A model generated the notes under the pieces. The model was not told where the DNA came from and did no database searches. It saw only the letters and a program-made list of their open reading frames with translations. The position numbers and the translations under genes are program-made. From the NCBI RefSeq assembly GCF_900120405.1, contig NZ_LT635493.1, forward strand, positions 471,037 to 535,036: a stretch of 64,000 nucleotides of DNA, given 5' to 3'. The stretch comes from Urinicoccus massiliensis. Its GTDB lineage: Bacteria > Bacillota > Clostridia > Tissierellales > Peptoniphilaceae. The stretch's first letter is position 1. Each line of letters opens with the position of its first letter. Below, piece by piece: positions 49,260 through 57,244 of the stretch.

Positions 49260-50170
49260 CTTAAGCCCCCCTTCAAGAGATAGATAATCCCGTTAAAAAT
49301 CAAGTGGACCAGGGCCATCCATAGGAAGATAAAGAGGAGGTAGGATTGGATGATGTTGTAGTCCTTGGCGGCAGTGGACTGGATTAAAAAGAGGGAAACC
49401 CCCGGCAGGGCAAAGAGAAATTCCACCACGGAGGTCCCGCCAATGACCCAGGAAAACCGGCTGACAATGGAGGACAAAAGAGCAATACAGGCGGGCCTTG
49501 CCCCGTCTCTTAGGAGGAGTCCCTCTGTCCGAAAGCCCCGGCAGCGGGAAAAGTAAATATAGGGGGTCTTTTTGATTTCCAAAAAATGACTCCGCATCAA
49601 GCGACAAAGGTCCCCGGTGGTTTGCAGGGCCACAAAGAGCATGGCCAGAAAAATCGACAGGTAATAATTGCTGTAAACCTTGACGATTTGGTATTTGACA
49701 CTTAATAGGTAGATGACAAATACAGCCAGCATAAAGGTGGGAACTGATTGGACAAAAACCGTTAAAAAACGGGTGAACTTGTCCCAAAATCCCCGGGGCC
49801 GGCAGGCTGCCAGGTAGCCTAGGAAAAAGGCCAGGACCCCGCCTAGGCAAACCCCGCCCAGGCCAATGGATAGGGACAGGGGCATCCGTTTAAATAATTC
49901 TGCCCTGACTTCCCTTCCGGTCACATAGCTGCGGCCCCAGTCTCCTTGGACAAAGTGGCTAATCCAATAGCGGTATTGTTCCAAAAGGGGCTTGTCCAAA
50001 CCAAAGCTCTTTTTCAAAAAAGCCACATTGGCCTCAGTCCTGGGCAGTTGGTAGCAATCCAAAAGCCTGTCTACGGGATTTCCCGGAATCATCCGCACCA
50101 GGATGAAAAAGACCAGGCTTAGGATAAAAAAACCCACCAACCATTTCAAAATTTCTTTTAGGGTATTCAT
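49256..50170 (-). CDS. Peptide/nickel ABC transporter permease (OppB/NikB type)
   Basis: The 304-residue permease has the OppB pattern: FILVRMIPGNPVDRLL, FGLDKPLLEQYRYWISHFVQGDWGRSYVTGREV, and GLGGVCLGGVLAFFLGYLAA. The EAA-like loop is around KKTPYIYFSRCRGFRTEGLLLRDGARPA. The start is ATG 50168-50170 after GAGGAG; an earlier in-frame codon lies inside the terminator hairpin. The gene follows the binding-protein gene after a hairpin. Confidence 0.9.
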   Translation of the reverse strand: MNTLKEILKWLVGFFILSLVFFILVRMIPGNPVDRLLDCYQLPRTEANVAFLKKSFGLDKPLLEQYRYWISHFVQGDWGRSYVTGREVRAELFKRMPLSLSIGLGGVCLGGVLAFFLGYLAACRPRGFWDKFTRFLTVFVQSVPTFMLAVFVIYLLSVKYQIVKVYSNYYLSIFLAMLFVALQTTGDLCRLMRSHFLEIKKTPYIYFSRCRGFRTEGLLLRDGARPACIALLSSIVSRFSWVIGGTSVVEFLFALPGVSLFLIQSTAAKDYNIIQSYLLFIFLWMALVHLIFNGIIYLLKGGLR

Positions 50171-50187
50171 AGGTCTCCTCTCTAGCT

Positions 50188-50226
50188 TATAAAAAAGGCT
50201 CCCCTTAGGGAGCACCTTTTTATAAG
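50188..50226 (-). terminator. Intercistronic terminator between binding protein and permease
   Basis: On the minus strand AAAAAGGTGCTCCC and GGGGAGCCTTTTTT pair around TAA, with a T run. It overlaps the stop of the binding-protein gene. It likely lowers expression of the four downstream genes relative to the binding protein. Confidence 0.8.
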
Positions 50227-51773
50227 CCTAATTTTGCATTCACAATATAGTAGTCTCCACCATATGGTTCATAGTCTTTAAGCTTATCGCTAACTGCAAT
50301 ATGCCATTCCGGATCCACTAGGAATAAAACCGGAGCATCTTCATAGATGATGTGTTGAATTTCTTGAGCAATTTCATTTCTCTTGGCTTGGTCTTTTTCG
50401 CTACCAAATTGATCCAACAACTTGTCTACTTTTGGATTGGAGTAGCCCATGGTGTTGTTGGGTTCGTTGGTCCGGAAGAATTGGTTCAAGAAGAATGAGG
50501 GTTCTCCTGTAGGAGCCGTATGTTGGGCATAGACCATAAGGTCAAATTGGCCGCTCTTCTTGAATTGGTCAATATCATCCACAACTTGGCTTTCTGCCTT
50601 GATACCCAGATCTTTTAATTGAGAGGTCATAACTTGGACGATTAAGCCTAGGTCAGGACGGGAAGTATAGGTTACAAGTCGGATGTTTAAAGGCTTACCA
50701 TCTTTTTCATAGATGTTGTCCTTGTTTTTCTTGTAGCCTGCTTCTTCCAAGATCTTCATAGCCTTTTCTTTGTCGTAGGTTAATTTTTCCTTGCCGGCAA
50801 AGTCATAGTAGGAAGCGAATAAACCGGTTTCGATTTTTCCACCCTTTAAAACGTCTAAATAGTCTTGACGGTTCAAGCCGTAGTTTAAGGCTTCACGAAC
50901 CTTGGGATCTTTTAGAGCCCCGTCTTTAAGGTTACACATACCAAAGTATTGGTAGCCTGCAGGGATGCTCTTAACCATCTTTCCATCCTTTTTCAAGAGT
51001 TCAGCCACATCCGGTGTTACGGTAAAGGCCATGTCGATGTCGCCACTTTCAAAGGCAAGCTTCAAGGCAGTTACGTCCTTAAAGGCTCTTAGTTCCACAT
51101 CTTGTCTCTTGTCTGCATCGGGATAGTAGGGGTTGGGTGTTAATTCAATCTTATTTTCCGGTTCCATGGAAGCAACCATGTAGGGGCCGGTAAAGATGAA
51201 CTTGTCTCCGTCTTGTTTGAAGACAACATTGGTCCATTCTGCCAGGACAGAGTCCATGGTCATGGTTGGACGTTCACTCTTAATTTCTAATTCGTAATCT
51301 CCCTTGGGAGTAAAGGTAATTTTTCCAACAGTTGCATTGGAAAGTTCGTTCTTTTCTTGGATGGCATTCATGGCATCGCTTAGGGCCTTGGCATCAACTG
51401 CACTACCATCAGAAAATTTCACGTCTTCATTAAGGATGGCATCCCAGCTAGTATCGCTTGTTTGCTTTAATTCCTTAATAAAACGGCTGTAAAGGTGACC
51501 ATTTTCATCTAACATGTAGAATCCTTCAGACACACCATGGCTGGTTAATCCCCAGGGCACAGAAGAATCTGTTGGATCTAGGGCACCAATAACCCAGGTT
51601 TGGCCAATGCGTATGGTTCCGTTTTTACCGGACTTTTCGCCATCTTGGCTTGCGTTTTGCCCTGCATTGGGAGCTTGGCTTGCGGTGTCGCTTTTACCGC
51701 AGGCAGCTAAGCTGGATACTACAAGGATTAGGGCTAAAAGTAAAGATAATTTTTTTCTTTTGAGTATGTTCAT
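50220..51773 (-). CDS. ABC transporter substrate-binding lipoprotein (SBP_bac_5, peptide/nickel)
   Basis: The 517-residue protein has a lipoprotein signal peptide (residues 1-24) with lipobox LAAC and lipidated C25. A Ser/Gln/Asn-rich linker follows, then the family 5 binding domain: FKDVTALKLAFESGDIDMAF, LKDPKVREALNYGLNRQDYLDVLKGG, and the C-terminal QEIQHIIYEDAPVLFLVDPEWH. It is the first gene of the importer operon and has the codon bias of a well-expressed gene. Ligand (peptide, nickel or other) cannot be told. The start at ATG 51771-51773 follows AAGGAGGAG. Confidence 0.92.
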   Translation of the reverse strand: MNILKRKKLSLLLALILVVSSLAACGKSDTASQAPNAGQNASQDGEKSGKNGTIRIGQTWVIGALDPTDSSVPWGLTSHGVSEGFYMLDENGHLYSRFIKELKQTSDTSWDAILNEDVKFSDGSAVDAKALSDAMNAIQEKNELSNATVGKITFTPKGDYELEIKSERPTMTMDSVLAEWTNVVFKQDGDKFIFTGPYMVASMEPENKIELTPNPYYPDADKRQDVELRAFKDVTALKLAFESGDIDMAFTVTPDVAELLKKDGKMVKSIPAGYQYFGMCNLKDGALKDPKVREALNYGLNRQDYLDVLKGGKIETGLFASYYDFAGKEKLTYDKEKAMKILEEAGYKKNKDNIYEKDGKPLNIRLVTYTSRPDLGLIVQVMTSQLKDLGIKAESQVVDDIDQFKKSGQFDLMVYAQHTAPTGEPSFFLNQFFRTNEPNNTMGYSNPKVDKLLDQFGSEKDQAKRNEIAQEIQHIIYEDAPVLFLVDPEWHIAVSDKLKDYEPYGGDYYIVNAKLGL

Positions 51774-51796
51774 AATCTCCTCCTTTTTCACCACCT

Positions 51797-51805
51797 AGTA
51801 TAGCA
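51797..51805 (-). promoter_or_regulatory. Extended -10 promoter of the importer operon
   Basis: On the minus strand TGCTATACT is an extended -10 (TATACT at 51797-51802), 24 bases before the ATG. No good -35 is present; the strongly AT-rich stretch upstream could act as UP sequence. Confidence 0.6.
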
Positions 51806-51827
51806 TGTTTGAGAATACAAATCTATT

Positions 51828-52146
51828 CCATTTTTATCTAAAATTTTTATTTTTTATAAATTTTTTTATAATTTTCTCTGTAAAATATAAAAAGAGTCAG
51901 AATGCCTGTTCAGAATTTCTTTTTTCCCTCCAAGGACCCAATGAAAAAGGCATGGATTAGCTATAAACAATTGTTCTGTCTATTTTCCGCCACTTTAAAA
52001 ATTTTTTCCCTTATTTTTCATAAAAAATGTGGATAAGTTGGTATTTTTCTTAAAATATCCACACTTATCCACTTTGTCCACAGTTTTATGCACATTTCTA
52101 AGCCTGTATTTTTGAGTTTTCCCCAATTTTACCCACATTATCCACA
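51828..52146. other. AT-rich stretch plus DnaA-box cluster (origin-like)
   Basis: This 374-base gap between the importer operon and tsaD has two parts. 51828-51898 is almost only A and T. 52028-52146 carries seven 9-mers equal or close to the DnaA box TTATCCACA. Perfect: 52028-52036 (minus strand) and 52138-52146. TTATNCACA form: 52086-52094. One mismatch: 52055-52063, 52065-52073, 52074-52082, 52129-52137. Several follow each other at 9-12 bases. Such an arrangement is typical of origins or DnaA-titration/regulatory sites. No dnaA or dnaN is in the window and genes on both sides run the same way, so origin function is uncertain. Confidence 0.65.
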
Positions 52147-52147
52147 A

Positions 52148-53164
52148 TCATTGAACGGATGTTTCTGTGGATAGGATCCCCAGACTGGGGTCGGCATAGA
52201 GGGATTGGCCCCTATGGTTTTGGTAGGTATAGTAGGCGGCACTGGCAATCATGGCTCCATTGTCGGTGCAAAGAATTTTTGGAGGGTAGTAGAGATTGTA
52301 GTCTGTTCCCTGGAAGGCTTCTTGCAAGCGGCTTCGCAGGGCGGAATTAGCTGCAACTCCTCCGGATAAGACCAGGGTCTTCATCTTCTTATCTTTTAAA
52401 AGTCGGAGGGACTTTTCCACCAAGACATCCAAAACGGCATCTTGGAAGGAGGCACAAATGTCCTCAACGATGATTTCTTCTCCCCTTTGCTTGGCCTGGT
52501 TGAGATAGTTCATGACAGCTGTCTTTAGGCCGGAAAAGGAAAAGTCATAGGAGTCTTTTTCCAGCATGACCCGGGGAAAAATATCCCGGCTATTACCCTT
52601 TTGCGCCAGCTGGTCCACAATGGGTCCCCCGGGATAGCCAATGCCCAAGGCTCGGGCCACCTTGTCAAAGGCCTCACCAGCTGCATCGTCTCTTGTTTGT
52701 CCTAAAACTTCAAAGTCCAAATAGTCCTTGACCTCTAAAAGATAGGTATGGCCGCCGGAAATCACCAGGCTGATAAAGGGCGGTTCCAAATCAGGATGGG
52801 CCAGGTAGTTGGCACAGACATGGCCGTGCATGTGGTTGACGCCCACAATTTCCTTGCCACTGGCCAGGGCAAAGGCCTTGGCTGCTGACAGGCCCACCAG
52901 GAGGGCCCCAATGAGGCCTGGTCCCCGGGTAACCCCTACTAGGTCAATATCTTGAAAGGAAAGTCCCGCTTCTTCAAAGGCCTGGTCAATCACCAGGTTA
53001 ATGGCCTCTACGTGCTTGCGGGAGGCAATTTCCGGCACCACGCCCCCATAGAGTTTGTGGGTGTCAATTTGGGTGGAAATCACATTGCTTAAAATTTTGC
53101 GACCGTCTTCCACAATGGCCACAGATGTTTCATCACATGATGATTCAATTCCTAAGACTCGCAT
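52148..53164 (-). CDS. tsaD: tRNA N6-adenosine threonylcarbamoyltransferase TsaD
   Basis: The 338-residue protein transfers threonylcarbamoyl to A37 of ANN-decoding tRNAs, together with TsaB and TsaE. It starts RVLGIESSCDETSVAIVEDG and has GGVVPEIASRKHVEAI, the metal histidines in VNHMHGHVCAN, SGGHTYLL, FDKVARALGIGYPGG, and C-terminal LSGGVAANSALR and CTDNGAMIA. AGGAGG precedes ATG 53164. It is the last gene of the t6A operon. The DnaA-box cluster begins right after its stop codon. Confidence 0.97.
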   Translation of the reverse strand: MRVLGIESSCDETSVAIVEDGRKILSNVISTQIDTHKLYGGVVPEIASRKHVEAINLVIDQAFEEAGLSFQDIDLVGVTRGPGLIGALLVGLSAAKAFALASGKEIVGVNHMHGHVCANYLAHPDLEPPFISLVISGGHTYLLEVKDYLDFEVLGQTRDDAAGEAFDKVARALGIGYPGGPIVDQLAQKGNSRDIFPRVMLEKDSYDFSFSGLKTAVMNYLNQAKQRGEEIIVEDICASFQDAVLDVLVEKSLRLLKDKKMKTLVLSGGVAANSALRSRLQEAFQGTDYNLYYPPKILCTDNGAMIASAAYYTYQNHRGQSLYADPSLGILSTETSVQ

Positions 53165-53598
53165 AGGTCCTCCTTCCATAAAATATAGGCATCTTCATGG
53201 TTGTCTCCATAGTAATTTTTTCTCCGGCCCTTGATTTCAAAACCATAGAGGTCATAAAGACCCAGGGCTGGTTTGTTGGAGGGTCTCACCTCCAAGGTCA
53301 TGGCCCTGACTCCCCGGTCCTTGGCAGCCTGGATCATGGCCTCCATCAGGGTCTTGCCATAGCCTTGGCCCCTGTAATCCTTGGCCACAGCTAAATTTAA
53401 AATATGACCCTCGTCTGCCAGGACCATAAAGGCCCCATAGGCCAGCAAGTCCCCATCTTCTTCCAAAACCACATAGTGGGACAGGGGATTTTTCAAGTCC
53501 AGGGCCAGAGACTCCTTGGACCAAGGGCTGGCAAAACTTTCCACTTCCAGGGCATAAATTCCCTCCAGGTCCCTGGGACCTCCCTGCCTAATGTCCAT
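53152..53598 (-). CDS. rimI: Ribosomal-protein-alanine N-acetyltransferase RimI
   Basis: The 148-residue GNAT enzyme has the acetyl-CoA loop AVAKDYRGQGYGKTLMEAM and the RimI-typical LEVRPSNKPALGLYDLYGFEIKGRRKNYY. RimI in E. coli acetylates the N-terminus of ribosomal protein bS18; in other bacteria its targets can be broader. It overlaps both tsaB and tsaD, the conserved Firmicute order tsaE-tsaB-rimI-tsaD. Confidence 0.94.
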   Translation of the reverse strand: MDIRQGGPRDLEGIYALEVESFASPWSKESLALDLKNPLSHYVVLEEDGDLLAYGAFMVLADEGHILNLAVAKDYRGQGYGKTLMEAMIQAAKDRGVRAMTLEVRPSNKPALGLYDLYGFEIKGRRKNYYGDNHEDAYILWKEDLCES

Positions 53599-54259
53599 TT
53601 TCTCTTTCCCTTTCTGCCTGGGAGGGGCGGATGTAGTTGGGAAGAATTTGTCGGTAGTCCAAGTCTTGTCCTTGACTGGCCATCTGTCTTCCCACTAGGC
53701 AAATAGAAGACCCTCTCAGAGATTGGTCCCTTTGGCTGGCTAGGTTAAAGCCTTCTTGAAAAAGACGGTTCCGGTAGACTTCCAAGCCCTCTCCACATAA
53801 AATAGTTTCCTTGGGCAGGTCCTTGATCCAGTCTTTCAGGTCCACCAGGCAGTCTTCCTTTAAACAGGAAACCCGGTTATTTTCAACCTGGTAAAGACCC
53901 GTATAGACCCGGCCCCGTCTGGCATCCACAATTGGAGCCACCAGGCCTTGAAATTGGCTGGCCAAGGCTGCCAGAGAAGACACCCCCAGGGCATCTTTTT
54001 TTAAGACCTGGGCCAGGGTCCGGATGGTGGTTACCCCAATCCGGATTCCTGTAAAGGACCCAGGACCCCAACCTGCTACCAAGAGGTCCAGGTCTTCCAG
54101 TTTTAAATTTTGCACCCTTAAGAGGGTTTCCAACAAGTCCATCAAACGTTCCGAATGACTGATCCGGCCATAGACTTGCACTTCCCCCAAGATTTTATCG
54201 TCTTGGCTAATGGCGATGGAAGTCGTCATTGTCGATGTATCAATCCCCAATATTTTCAT
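53588..54259 (-). CDS. tsaB: TsaB, t6A synthesis scaffold
   Basis: The 223-residue protein has the ASKHA-fold N-terminus ILGIDTSTMTTSIAIS, SERLMDLLETLL, and LVAGWGPGSFTGIRIGVTTIRTLAQ, which identify TsaB (YeaZ). It is the non-catalytic partner that binds TsaD and TsaE. It overlaps tsaE by 20 bases and rimI by 11. Confidence 0.95.
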   Translation of the reverse strand: MKILGIDTSTMTTSIAISQDDKILGEVQVYGRISHSERLMDLLETLLRVQNLKLEDLDLLVAGWGPGSFTGIRIGVTTIRTLAQVLKKDALGVSSLAALASQFQGLVAPIVDARRGRVYTGLYQVENNRVSCLKEDCLVDLKDWIKDLPKETILCGEGLEVYRNRLFQEGFNLASQRDQSLRGSSICLVGRQMASQGQDLDYRQILPNYIRPSQAERERENGH

Positions 54260-54743
54260 TTCTTAGCCTTTCTATAATCCTGTCCTCCCCTTCTTGACTC
54301 AGGGTAAACCTTCTTTGGCCCGGCCCCTCCTCTTGGATTTGAATTTTAAGAGGATGAGCCGGCAGGACTGGGTAAAAGTCCTTGGGCCACTCCACTACAC
54401 AGACCCCGGACCCGTAAAAATAATCGTCAAAACCTAAAAAATCCAGCTCGTCCGGATCTTCCAAACGGAAGAGGTCAAAGTGGTAGAGGGGCAGGCGACC
54501 TTGGTAGGTCCGAACCAGGGTAAAGGTGGGACTGGTTACCAGGTCTTGGACCCCCAGAGCCTGGGCCAGGGCCTTGGTAAAAGTTGTTTTTCCGGCCCCC
54601 ATGCCCCCTTCTAGGCAAATCATATCCCCGGGCCTTAAAAGCCCTGCTAGACTTTGGGCCAGGGCCTTGGTATCTTCTAAACTCTTGGCCAAATAGTCCC
54701 AAGAGAAAAGACGGGGAGCCCCGTCTTCAAAATTGTGCGTCAT
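54240..54743 (-). CDS. tsaE: tRNA threonylcarbamoyladenosine synthesis ATPase TsaE
   Basis: The 167-residue P-loop protein has Walker A GGMGAGKTTFTKAL (about residues 46-59), TSPTFTLVRTYQGRLPLYHFDLFRLEDPDEL and VVEWPKDF. TsaE uses ATP to keep the TsaB-TsaD complex turning over. It is the first gene of the t6A operon. The promoter was not identified. Confidence 0.95.
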   Translation of the reverse strand: MTHNFEDGAPRLFSWDYLAKSLEDTKALAQSLAGLLRPGDMICLEGGMGAGKTTFTKALAQALGVQDLVTSPTFTLVRTYQGRLPLYHFDLFRLEDPDELDFLGFDDYFYGSGVCVVEWPKDFYPVLPAHPLKIQIQEEGPGQRRFTLSQEGEDRIIERLRNENIGD

Positions 54744-54834
54744 GAATTTTTGACTCCTTTTCTCCTTAAGAGGGTTCCAGCCCCGGGGCCATCTCCCGAG
54801 ACCTAAATCTTCAGCTGTCCACTCGGCCTAGGCT

Positions 54835-55158
54835 TCAGTCCAGGTCCGGATCCAAAAGGGCAATACAATTTACAGCCGGACTTTCATAGGGGTGGATTCT
54901 CCGGATGATATGCAGGACATCCTCCAGGTTTTCCCTTTGGACTACAAACTCCATCTTAATTTCATCCGCTTCCGTTACCAGGCCAACTTCCCCCTCATAG
55001 GGTTGGGCCCCTTCCAAAGGACGCCAGTGGCCCTTAACCAGAGTGGTGGAAAAGGCATAGTCATAGTAGCCCTCTTGTAGGTAGTCATGACTATTTAAGT
55101 CATTGGCCAAACCCGTTACATAATCTTTTGGAATATAGACTTCAACTTTTACTTGCAT
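54835..55158 (-). CDS. NIF3/CutA-like small protein
   Basis: The 107-residue protein has a ferredoxin-like region found inserted in NIF3/YqfO proteins and related to CutA: KVEVYIPKDYVTGLANDLN at the start and IIRRIHPYESPAVNCIALL at the end. The HPYE-PA motif is diagnostic of that domain. It is not linked to a catalytic NIF3 part here. The function is unknown; PII-like sensing is a fold-level guess. It stands alone between the t6A operon and the divergent holin-family gene. Confidence 0.75.
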   Translation of the reverse strand: MQVKVEVYIPKDYVTGLANDLNSHDYLQEGYYDYAFSTTLVKGHWRPLEGAQPYEGEVGLVTEADEIKMEFVVQRENLEDVLHIIRRIHPYESPAVNCIALLDPDLD

Positions 55159-55294
55159 CCTTTCACCTCTTTTTTCTTATATATAGTCATTATAACCAAA
55201 TTTACCTGGTCTTTCAATAAGACAAGTAAATTGTTTAAAGGACATGCTTTTTGGGCATATATAGAATAGTTATTTGACAATTAAGGAGGTCAAT

Positions 55295-55633
55295 ATGATT
55301 TTAGATTTAATTATAAAGCTTATTGTGGCAGGTTTTGCCGTTTTGGTTTCTTCCTGGTTGACTCCGGGCATGAGTGTTGCCGGCTTTAAGACGGCCATCC
55401 TGGTGGCCCTGGTTATTGGGATTTTAGACTTTGCCCTGGGACGGTTTTTCGGAGAACAGGCTGCTCCTTCTGGCCGGGGAGCCAAGGGGTTTATCCTGGC
55501 TGCCTTGATTTTATTTATTGCCGGAAAGCTTGTAGAGGGTTTTTCCGTAGGTATCTTTGGGGCCTTAATTGGGGCCTTGATTATGGGCCTTGTGGATGGA
55601 TTCTTGGGATCCAAGATTTTCCCCAAGGATTAA
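55295..55633 (+). CDS. Phage holin family IV-type membrane protein
   Basis: The 112-residue protein has four hydrophobic segments and matches the phage-holin-family membrane proteins found widely in bacterial chromosomes: WLTPGMSVAGFKTAILVALVIGILDFALGRFF and IGALIMGLVDGFL. No phage genes are near, so it is probably a housekeeping membrane protein of unknown role, not a lysis protein. AAGGAGG gives the start at ATG 55295. A bidirectional terminator closes it and the convergent serine dehydratase operon. Confidence 0.8.
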   Translation: MILDLIIKLIVAGFAVLVSSWLTPGMSVAGFKTAILVALVIGILDFALGRFFGEQAAPSGRGAKGFILAALILFIAGKLVEGFSVGIFGALIGALIMGLVDGFLGSKIFPKD

Positions 55634-55647
55634 CTTTTAAATAAGTA

Positions 55648-55685
55648 GAAAGACCGGGTTGGTTTTCCAACTCGGTCTTTTTTTA
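55648..55685. terminator. Bidirectional terminator between holin-family gene and sdaAA
   Basis: Arms AAAGACCGGGTTGG and CCAACTCGGTCTTT enclose TTTT and are followed by a T run on the plus strand; the minus strand also has a T tract. It overlaps the sdaAA stop. Confidence 0.85.
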
Positions 55686-56570
55686 GTCTATATGGACGCC
55701 GTTTTTCTTGAAAAAATCCTTGCGGATTTGGCTGCCTGTCTTGGTGGCGGCCAGGCCTCCTGTTCCTGTTTCTCTCAGAGATTCCACCATGGCATCCCCT
55801 ACTTCCTTCATGGCCTGGGCCACTTCTTCAAAGGGGACAACGGACTTGGCCCCAGCCAGGGCCATATCGGCACTGATCAAGGCATTCATAAGGCCACTGG
55901 CGTTGCGGAAGGTACAGGGATATTCCACCAGGCCGGCAATGGGGTCGCAAACCAGACCCAGGACATTGACCAGGGCAATGGATGCCGCCTGGAAGACCTG
56001 GTCCAGGTTTCCTTTTTTTAAATAAACCAAACAACCCGCTGCCATGGCTGCCGCTGATCCGCACTCTGCCTGGCAGCCTCCTTCGGCCCCGGCGAAGCTG
56101 GCATAGTAGCCGATGATTTGTCCAAGACCTACGCTGACTAAAAGTCCTTCCACCAGGTCCTCCCGGCTGGTTCCCTCCTTGGCCTTGATATACATCAGGG
56201 CCGCCGGCAGGATCCCAGCAGATCCAGCTGTAGGTGCTGCCACAATCCTCCCCATGGAGGAATTGGTTTCAAAGGTGGACAGGGCCATGGCCATGGCTTG
56301 GACCAGGTCCGACCCCACCAGGGAGTCTTGGTCCCTGTAGCCCATCATCTTGTAGGCAAAGCCGTTAATCATACCCAGGCCCAAGTCGGAAGGATGGTCC
56401 AGGTAGTTTTGGGTGGATTCTTCCATGACATCCAACATCCGGCCCAGTTCTTCCAGGATTTCCTTGGGGTCTGTTTCAAATTTTTCCACTTCGTCTCTTA
56501 GGACCATTTCCGGAAAGCTGATGCCTTCTTCTTGACAATACTTGATGATTTCACTTGTACTTGTTAACAT
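55683..56570 (-). CDS. sdaAA: L-serine dehydratase, alpha subunit
   Basis: The 295-residue iron-sulfur subunit deaminates L-serine to pyruvate and ammonia with SdaAB. Motifs are AAPTAGSAGILPAALMYIK, the cluster-binding cysteines in GGCQAECGSAAAMAAGC and in LVCDPIAGLVEYPC. It follows sdaAB by 8 bases with AGGAGG before the ATG. The enzyme is oxygen-sensitive, in line with an anaerobic amino-acid-using host. Confidence 0.96.
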   Translation of the reverse strand: MLTSTSEIIKYCQEEGISFPEMVLRDEVEKFETDPKEILEELGRMLDVMEESTQNYLDHPSDLGLGMINGFAYKMMGYRDQDSLVGSDLVQAMAMALSTFETNSSMGRIVAAPTAGSAGILPAALMYIKAKEGTSREDLVEGLLVSVGLGQIIGYYASFAGAEGGCQAECGSAAAMAAGCLVYLKKGNLDQVFQAASIALVNVLGLVCDPIAGLVEYPCTFRNASGLMNALISADMALAGAKSVVPFEEVAQAMKEVGDAMVESLRETGTGGLAATKTGSQIRKDFFKKNGVHID

Positions 56571-56578
56571 ACAACCTC

Positions 56579-57244
56579 CTAGTCCACAACATCCAGGTAC
56601 TTGGCAAAGTTAAACAAATCGGATTGGAGGACTTGATTTTTTAAGTCTTCTCCAGCAGGGTGGGTCAATTCCACACTTAGGGTGACGGACTTTCCCCTTT
56701 TTTCTGTATCAATGTTTTCGATATTATAACCTGCATCGCTGATGTAACGAGAAACCCGGGCAATAACCCCCTTTTGCTCCTGGTATTGGAGGATAAAGGT
56801 GGGGAATTGGTTCCGGAAGGAAATTTTATTGCCATCCAGTTCAATAAGTTCAATATTCCCCCCACCAATGGAGGACCCCACCAGGTCAAAACTGTCTCCT
56901 TGGTCGTTGGACAGGATGATCTTGACAGAGTTGGGGTGGACATGGCCCAGGTCTCCCCTTTCAAAACGGTAGTCCAAGCCGGCCTGGTCTGCCAGGTCAA
57001 AGGCTTGGATAATCCGGCTGTCATCAGGTTTCACGCCTAAAATTCCCGCCAAGAGGGCCCGGTCTGTTCCATGACCCTTGTAAGTCATAAGAAAGGACCC
57101 GTGGAGGATGAAGACTGCCTTGCTAAAGTCAAAGGGGCAGAGGTTTCTGGCACTGTTGGCAATCCGACAGGCCCCGGCCGTATGGCTGGAGCTGGGGCCC
57201 ACCATAATAGGGCCCATTACTTGAAAAATACTATATTCTTTCAC
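56579..57244 (-). CDS. sdaAB: L-serine dehydratase, beta subunit
   Basis: The 221-residue subunit has the domain start FQVMGPIMVGPSSSHTAGACRIAN and LHGSFLMTYKGHGTDRALLAGILG, and a C-terminal ACT domain (about residues 148-215, FILQYQEQKGVIARVSRYISDAGYNIENI). The start is a GTG at 57242-57244; its AGGAGG lies in the last codons of the MATE gene, whose stop abuts the GTG. Transcription from the MATE promoter is therefore likely. Confidence 0.95.
   Translation of the reverse strand: MKEYSIFQVMGPIMVGPSSSHTAGACRIANSARNLCPFDFSKAVFILHGSFLMTYKGHGTDRALLAGILGVKPDDSRIIQAFDLADQAGLDYRFERGDLGHVHPNSVKIILSNDQGDSFDLVGSSIGGGNIELIELDGNKISFRNQFPTFILQYQEQKGVIARVSRYISDAGYNIENIDTEKRGKSVTLSVELTHPAGEDLKNQVLQSDLFNFAKYLDVVD

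Noticed and set aside
51828-52146. Calling this the chromosomal origin outright
   Set aside because: No dnaA, dnaN or other origin genes are near and gene direction does not switch; kept only as an origin-like feature.
55270-55626. 118-codon minus-strand ORF opposite the holin-family gene
   Set aside because: It is the antisense shadow of a gene with a good ribosome site and membrane pattern; its own composition is low-complexity P/K/A.
55295-55633. Prophage remnant at the holin-family gene
   Set aside because: No lysin, structural or integrase genes are adjacent, and this family is common as a lone chromosomal gene.
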